Origin: Thamnidium elegans
Taxonomy: Eukaryota; Mucoromycota; Mucoromycetes; Mucorales; Mucoraceae
NCBI GenBank assembly: GCA_025201345.1
Contig: JAIXMG010000006.1
Coordinates: 806,001 to 870,000, forward strand
Length of the DNA stretch: 64,000 bases
Direction of reading: 5' to 3'
Positions 61,163 to 64,000 of this stretch are shown here, piece after piece. The translations under genes and the position numbers were made by a program. The notes under the pieces are model-generated. The model was not told where the DNA came from. It worked only from the letters and a program-made list of their open reading frames with translations, and did no database searches. The first letter of the stretch is position 1. Each line of letters opens with the position of its first letter.

Positions 61163-62350
61163 GCTAAATCAATCTCAAACTCGTCATCATCATGAAGGAA
61201 ACATAAGTCTACCTTAAACGAAACAACGTTGCTATCACCGGGATATAACTCTTCTTTTCCTTTCTTCATACAATCAGAAACAGACTCACCACATTTGATA
61301 CCAATGATATTGTTGTTTATCGAGAAATTTTTTTTAAATAAAGGGCCCCAAATATTTAAAATGTAGTCATATTCAGTGTTCTTTTTCGACAACATTGGGT
61401 TCAACAATAACTGATTATTCTCGAAGATATCAAGGCAGGTGGAAAAGAACTTATAGGTAAGTCTTGTTGAAGGCACAAGATTTGCTTCGGACAAAAGCTT
61501 GGACATATATTGATCAGCTGAAAGTACACTATTTGTGCTTATACACATATGGAATAATAAACTCCATTTTTCAGCAAAGGATACAGCAAGAGAAAAATTA
61601 GCTAGCTTGTATAGTTTAGTATACTTCCTTTTTAATAACGTCCAATCATTTTCACCAAATAACAAAGCTTGACCATCATCATTAAAATCAAGAATACACG
61701 ACAAACCAAGAGCCATTCTTTTTTTTTCTTGAGGTGAAAGCTTTTTCTTTTCTGTATATAATGTATGAAGCTTTAAAGAGTCTTGGTAGAGAACATGTTG
61801 AATATTGATTAATCTTGAAAAGCTTGGTTCACTGGTTTGTTTTGGTGATTGGCTGCGCAAAGAAGTAGTATCATTGTCTTTTTGGCTGCTGCTGTTACCA
61901 CTCTTACTGCTTTCACCTACATTATTTAGTTTGTTTCGAACTGAGGAGAGGCCTTTCTGAAGCAATTCTTCTAGTATAATCTTCTTTTCTAGTTTGTTGT
62001 TTCTCTTCAAAGTATTATACTGTTCTTGAAGCATTTCATTCTTGACTGCATCAAACACAGTTTGATACTCATTAAAGACGTCTTGTCTGTTCATATAGTT
62101 ATGCACTTTTTTTTCGCGTATGCTTGCACGTTAGGTTTTAACCTATACTTATTAAATATACGATCAAAGACAGCCTTGTACTTATCAAAAGATTGCTTAG
62201 CGGTAATTGACCTTGCTTGCTTATGTTCTTGGTTGAGATCATTGTAAATTAATGATTTAAATTCACACCAATACATTATTGGAACATCCGCTATTATTTT
62301 GGGAATCTTGAACCTAGCTACTTCTTTGGTCGATATTTTGAAGTAAGTGT
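61126..62350 (-). pseudogene. Gene fragment captured between inverted-repeat arms
   Basis: The main frame 62106-61126 (about 325 codons) is lysine- and serine-rich. It has a conserved-looking C-terminal block: NTEYDYILNIWGPLFKK, IKCGESVSDCMKKGKEE and VVSFKVDLCFLHDDDEFEID. This type of block (EYDYI..WGPLF, FKVDLR) seems familiar from large families of unknown proteins in mucoralean genomes, but I cannot name one. An upstream frame (62276-62091, MYWCEFKSLIYNDLNQEHKQ) is out of register by one base at an A8 run near 62106-62113. The 5' end is lost at the right arm and the last ~11 codons (VEKYFDLTQKN) lie within the left arm. It is therefore probably a truncated, frameshifted capture. Confidence 0.6.
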
Positions 62351-62698
62351 GGAGAAATACTTTGATTTAACACAGAAAAATTAATAAAAACAGGTGAATA
62401 AGATTAAATGTCTAATAACGTTTATTTCTTATTTTAATTGTAAAAATCAATCCCGGTAAAAGGGATTGCTAACTATGATTTCTTATTTATAGTCTTTTGC
62501 AATAATGGTCACACTATTATGATTGATCATTACACTTAGATTTGATCTAGTGACTTTTATAGCCTGAGGATCTTGGTTTCTAGATCCTGTGCTTTTTTTT
62601 ATATATAAGATTCATTTTGATACCTAACGTTTGTTATGTTTTATAATTGATGGTTCATCGATTATTATATATTCTATTTTATGTGTGATTTTACCACA
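62348..62698 (-). repeat. Right arm of large inverted repeat (empty LTR site)
   Basis: 351 bp, the reverse complement of the left arm without the LTR. The pre-insertion site reads TGATC on the + strand at 62524-62528. Immediately outside lies ATAAGGTTG. No convincing target-site duplication flanks the whole structure. Confidence 0.92.
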
Positions 62699-63384
62699 AT
62701 AAGGTTGTCAATATTCCTTGTGATTCTACAAATATTATTTTTCTTTTCTTTTTTTTTTTACAAAAAAAACTAAATATTCAATTTAAATTTGAAGTGATAA
62801 AACTTTCACTAAATAGTTATTCTTTTTTCTATTTTTTTTTTTTTTAATAATTATAATAAATATTAAAAGTAGCGTCTTAATACGCCAAAATCAAAAAAAA
62901 AGTATAAGTATTCCTATTACTGAGTAAAAGCCAGTGCATTTTTTCTTTATTCATGTTTACTTAAAGCGGATGATAACAAAGAATGAAAGCTTTATTAAAA
63001 TATATAAAAAGAGTTTTGTACTTTATATCATTTAAGCTACAAGTCAAGAACGTACAAACTCCTTTTGACTGAGACTACATTTGTACAAACACTTACTTCG
63101 GAATAACCTATAGCCACATTTACTAAGCGATTTAAACATTAGCAATTATTACCTCTAAAAACCTCTTTAACCTTATCAAACCAATACGATAGTTATAATA
63201 TGTTTGGGTGCCATTGGGTACCCAAAATTGTTCGAATTAGATGCAAAATTCATCGAATTAATTAAATTTCTGTTTTAGCACCCCTTACTATGGTTATACG
63301 GCCGTGATTGGCTGATCCCCCAAGCAGGTAAAATTGATGTTTAGTCTTGTTCTCTGCAGCTCTTTTTCCTTGTTATAATGATGA
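62699..63384. other. Intergenic, IR element to transposase relic
   Basis: AT-rich DNA with no frame of interest. From about 63260 the composition becomes less AT-biased, and this may be the degraded 5' part of the transposase relic or its terminal region. Confidence 0.45.
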
Positions 63385-64000
63385 TACTAAGAAGACTGCC
63401 TTGTACCTTTAGAAGGGAAGGTTACAAAGTGTTATGTATATATACTGCTGTCATCTTGGTCTCATTGTGTCCTTGTACCTCATAGCATTTTTATCGACGA
63501 GTCTGCATTCGACATTAACATGAGACCGTCGTATGATAGATCTATCCGTGGTACTCCTGCCGTTATTAAAACACCTCTCACCAAAGCAGAATCACACTCT
63601 ATTCTAGGTGCAATTTCGTCCGTAGGAGTCGTCAACATAGACGTCAGAGTTTCTCAAAGTAGAAAAAAATCAAAGTCTCTGGGGCTCGTAAAAGAAAAGC
63701 TGTGAATCCTCAAACGAATCCCAAAAAAAAGTGGCACAAAAACTGGTCATTACCTTGAGTTTTTGAAGGGGACATTAAATCAGTTAGACAACTTTTCAGA
63801 AATGAAAGGTTTCTACTTCATTATGGACAATGCCCCAATTCATACACACCAAGAAATTGATAATCTGATTACTAGCAGAGGGTACAGATGTATTTATCTT
63901 CCTCCTTACTCCCCCGAACTAAACCCTATCAAACAATTTTGGGCAATTGTTAAAAATAGAGTTAAACGTAGTACGTTTGAAGATAAGGAAGACCTTCATA
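63385..64000 (+). pseudogene. Tc1/mariner (DDE_3) transposase relic, partial
   Basis: An intron-like segment ends CTCATAG at about 63485. After it come the first catalytic block FIDESAFDINMRPSYDRS, then GTPAVIKTPLTKAESHSILG. Two frame changes follow, both in A-runs (about 63661-63667 and 63723-63731). The frame then continues TGHYLEFLKGTLNQLDNF, YFIMDNAPIHT (second catalytic Asp, codon 63826-63828) and YLPPYSPELNPIKQFWAIVK. The third catalytic position, 34 residues after the second, is Lys (63931-63933) instead of Glu. Frameshifts and the lost DD34E residue show an inactive copy. It runs off the window end, so length and termini are unknown. Confidence 0.85.

Overview
The window looks like an early-diverging fungal genome, most likely Mucorales (Mucoromycota). 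The DNA is AT-rich and full of poly-A/T tracts. Most genes are cut by several short introns (about 50-120 bp, GT...AG, often with CTAAC/CTAAT-like branch sites). The gene set is typical fungal nuclear content: Medusa-type regulator, DASH subunit Hsk3, a BRCA2/Brh2-like protein, LARP1 with DM15 repeats, an OPT transporter, clade-3-like catalase and a fungal tetraspanin. No tRNA, rRNA or CRISPR was found. The species call is inference; the protein families were recognised by eye from motifs.

Layout. 1-7.7 kb: a coiled-coil protein, a tiny two-TM protein, a putative Whi5/Nrm1-type G1/S repressor and a rhodanese-PTP tyrosine phosphatase of the MAPK-phosphatase type. 7.7-14 kb: gene-poor DNA with a diverged ~500-bp duplication and an isolated hairpin. 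14-16.4 kb: Medusa (DUF7082) regulator. 18.3-29.7 kb: compact housekeeping block with Aly/REF mRNA export factor, SMAP/Age2-type ArfGAP, DASH Hsk3, RPS18, a short Nup155/Nup170, RPLP1 and Cox23. 30-40.5 kb: UTP12/WDR3, mitochondrial SAM carrier, a TCAIM-like protein, BRCA2 with a recent internal BRC duplication, and a tiny spliced orphan. 42.3-56.5 kb: catalase, LARP1, tetraspanin, DPH7, ETF-beta and an OPT oligopeptide transporter. 56.5-64 kb: accessory end with a 3.2-kb gene-poor stretch, an unknown ORF, a large inverted-repeat structure enclosing a broken gene with a solo LTR nested in one arm, and a dead Tc1/mariner transposase running off the window.

Functional themes. Ribosome and translation genes recur (RPS18, RPLP1, UTP12, LARP1, DPH7). 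So do chromosome segregation/repair and cell cycle (Hsk3, BRCA2, Whi5-like), mitochondrial function (Cox23, SAM carrier, ETF-beta, TCAIM-like), and nuclear pore/mRNA export (Nup155, Aly). They are not an operon-like cluster. Several head-to-head pairs share intergenic promoters of about 260-700 bp (COX23/UTP12, TCAIM-like/BRCA2, LARP1/tetraspanin, Aly/ArfGAP).

Most unusual content: (1) the 2.3-kb inverted-repeat element at 60.4-62.7 kb, whose two arms give a filled and an empty site for one solo LTR; (2) the near-identical ~230-bp BRC repeat duplication in BRCA2, where one copy has its FxxA motif out of register; (3) a tyrosine phosphatase with WQD in place of WPD; (4) a Nup155 family member missing its C-terminal third.
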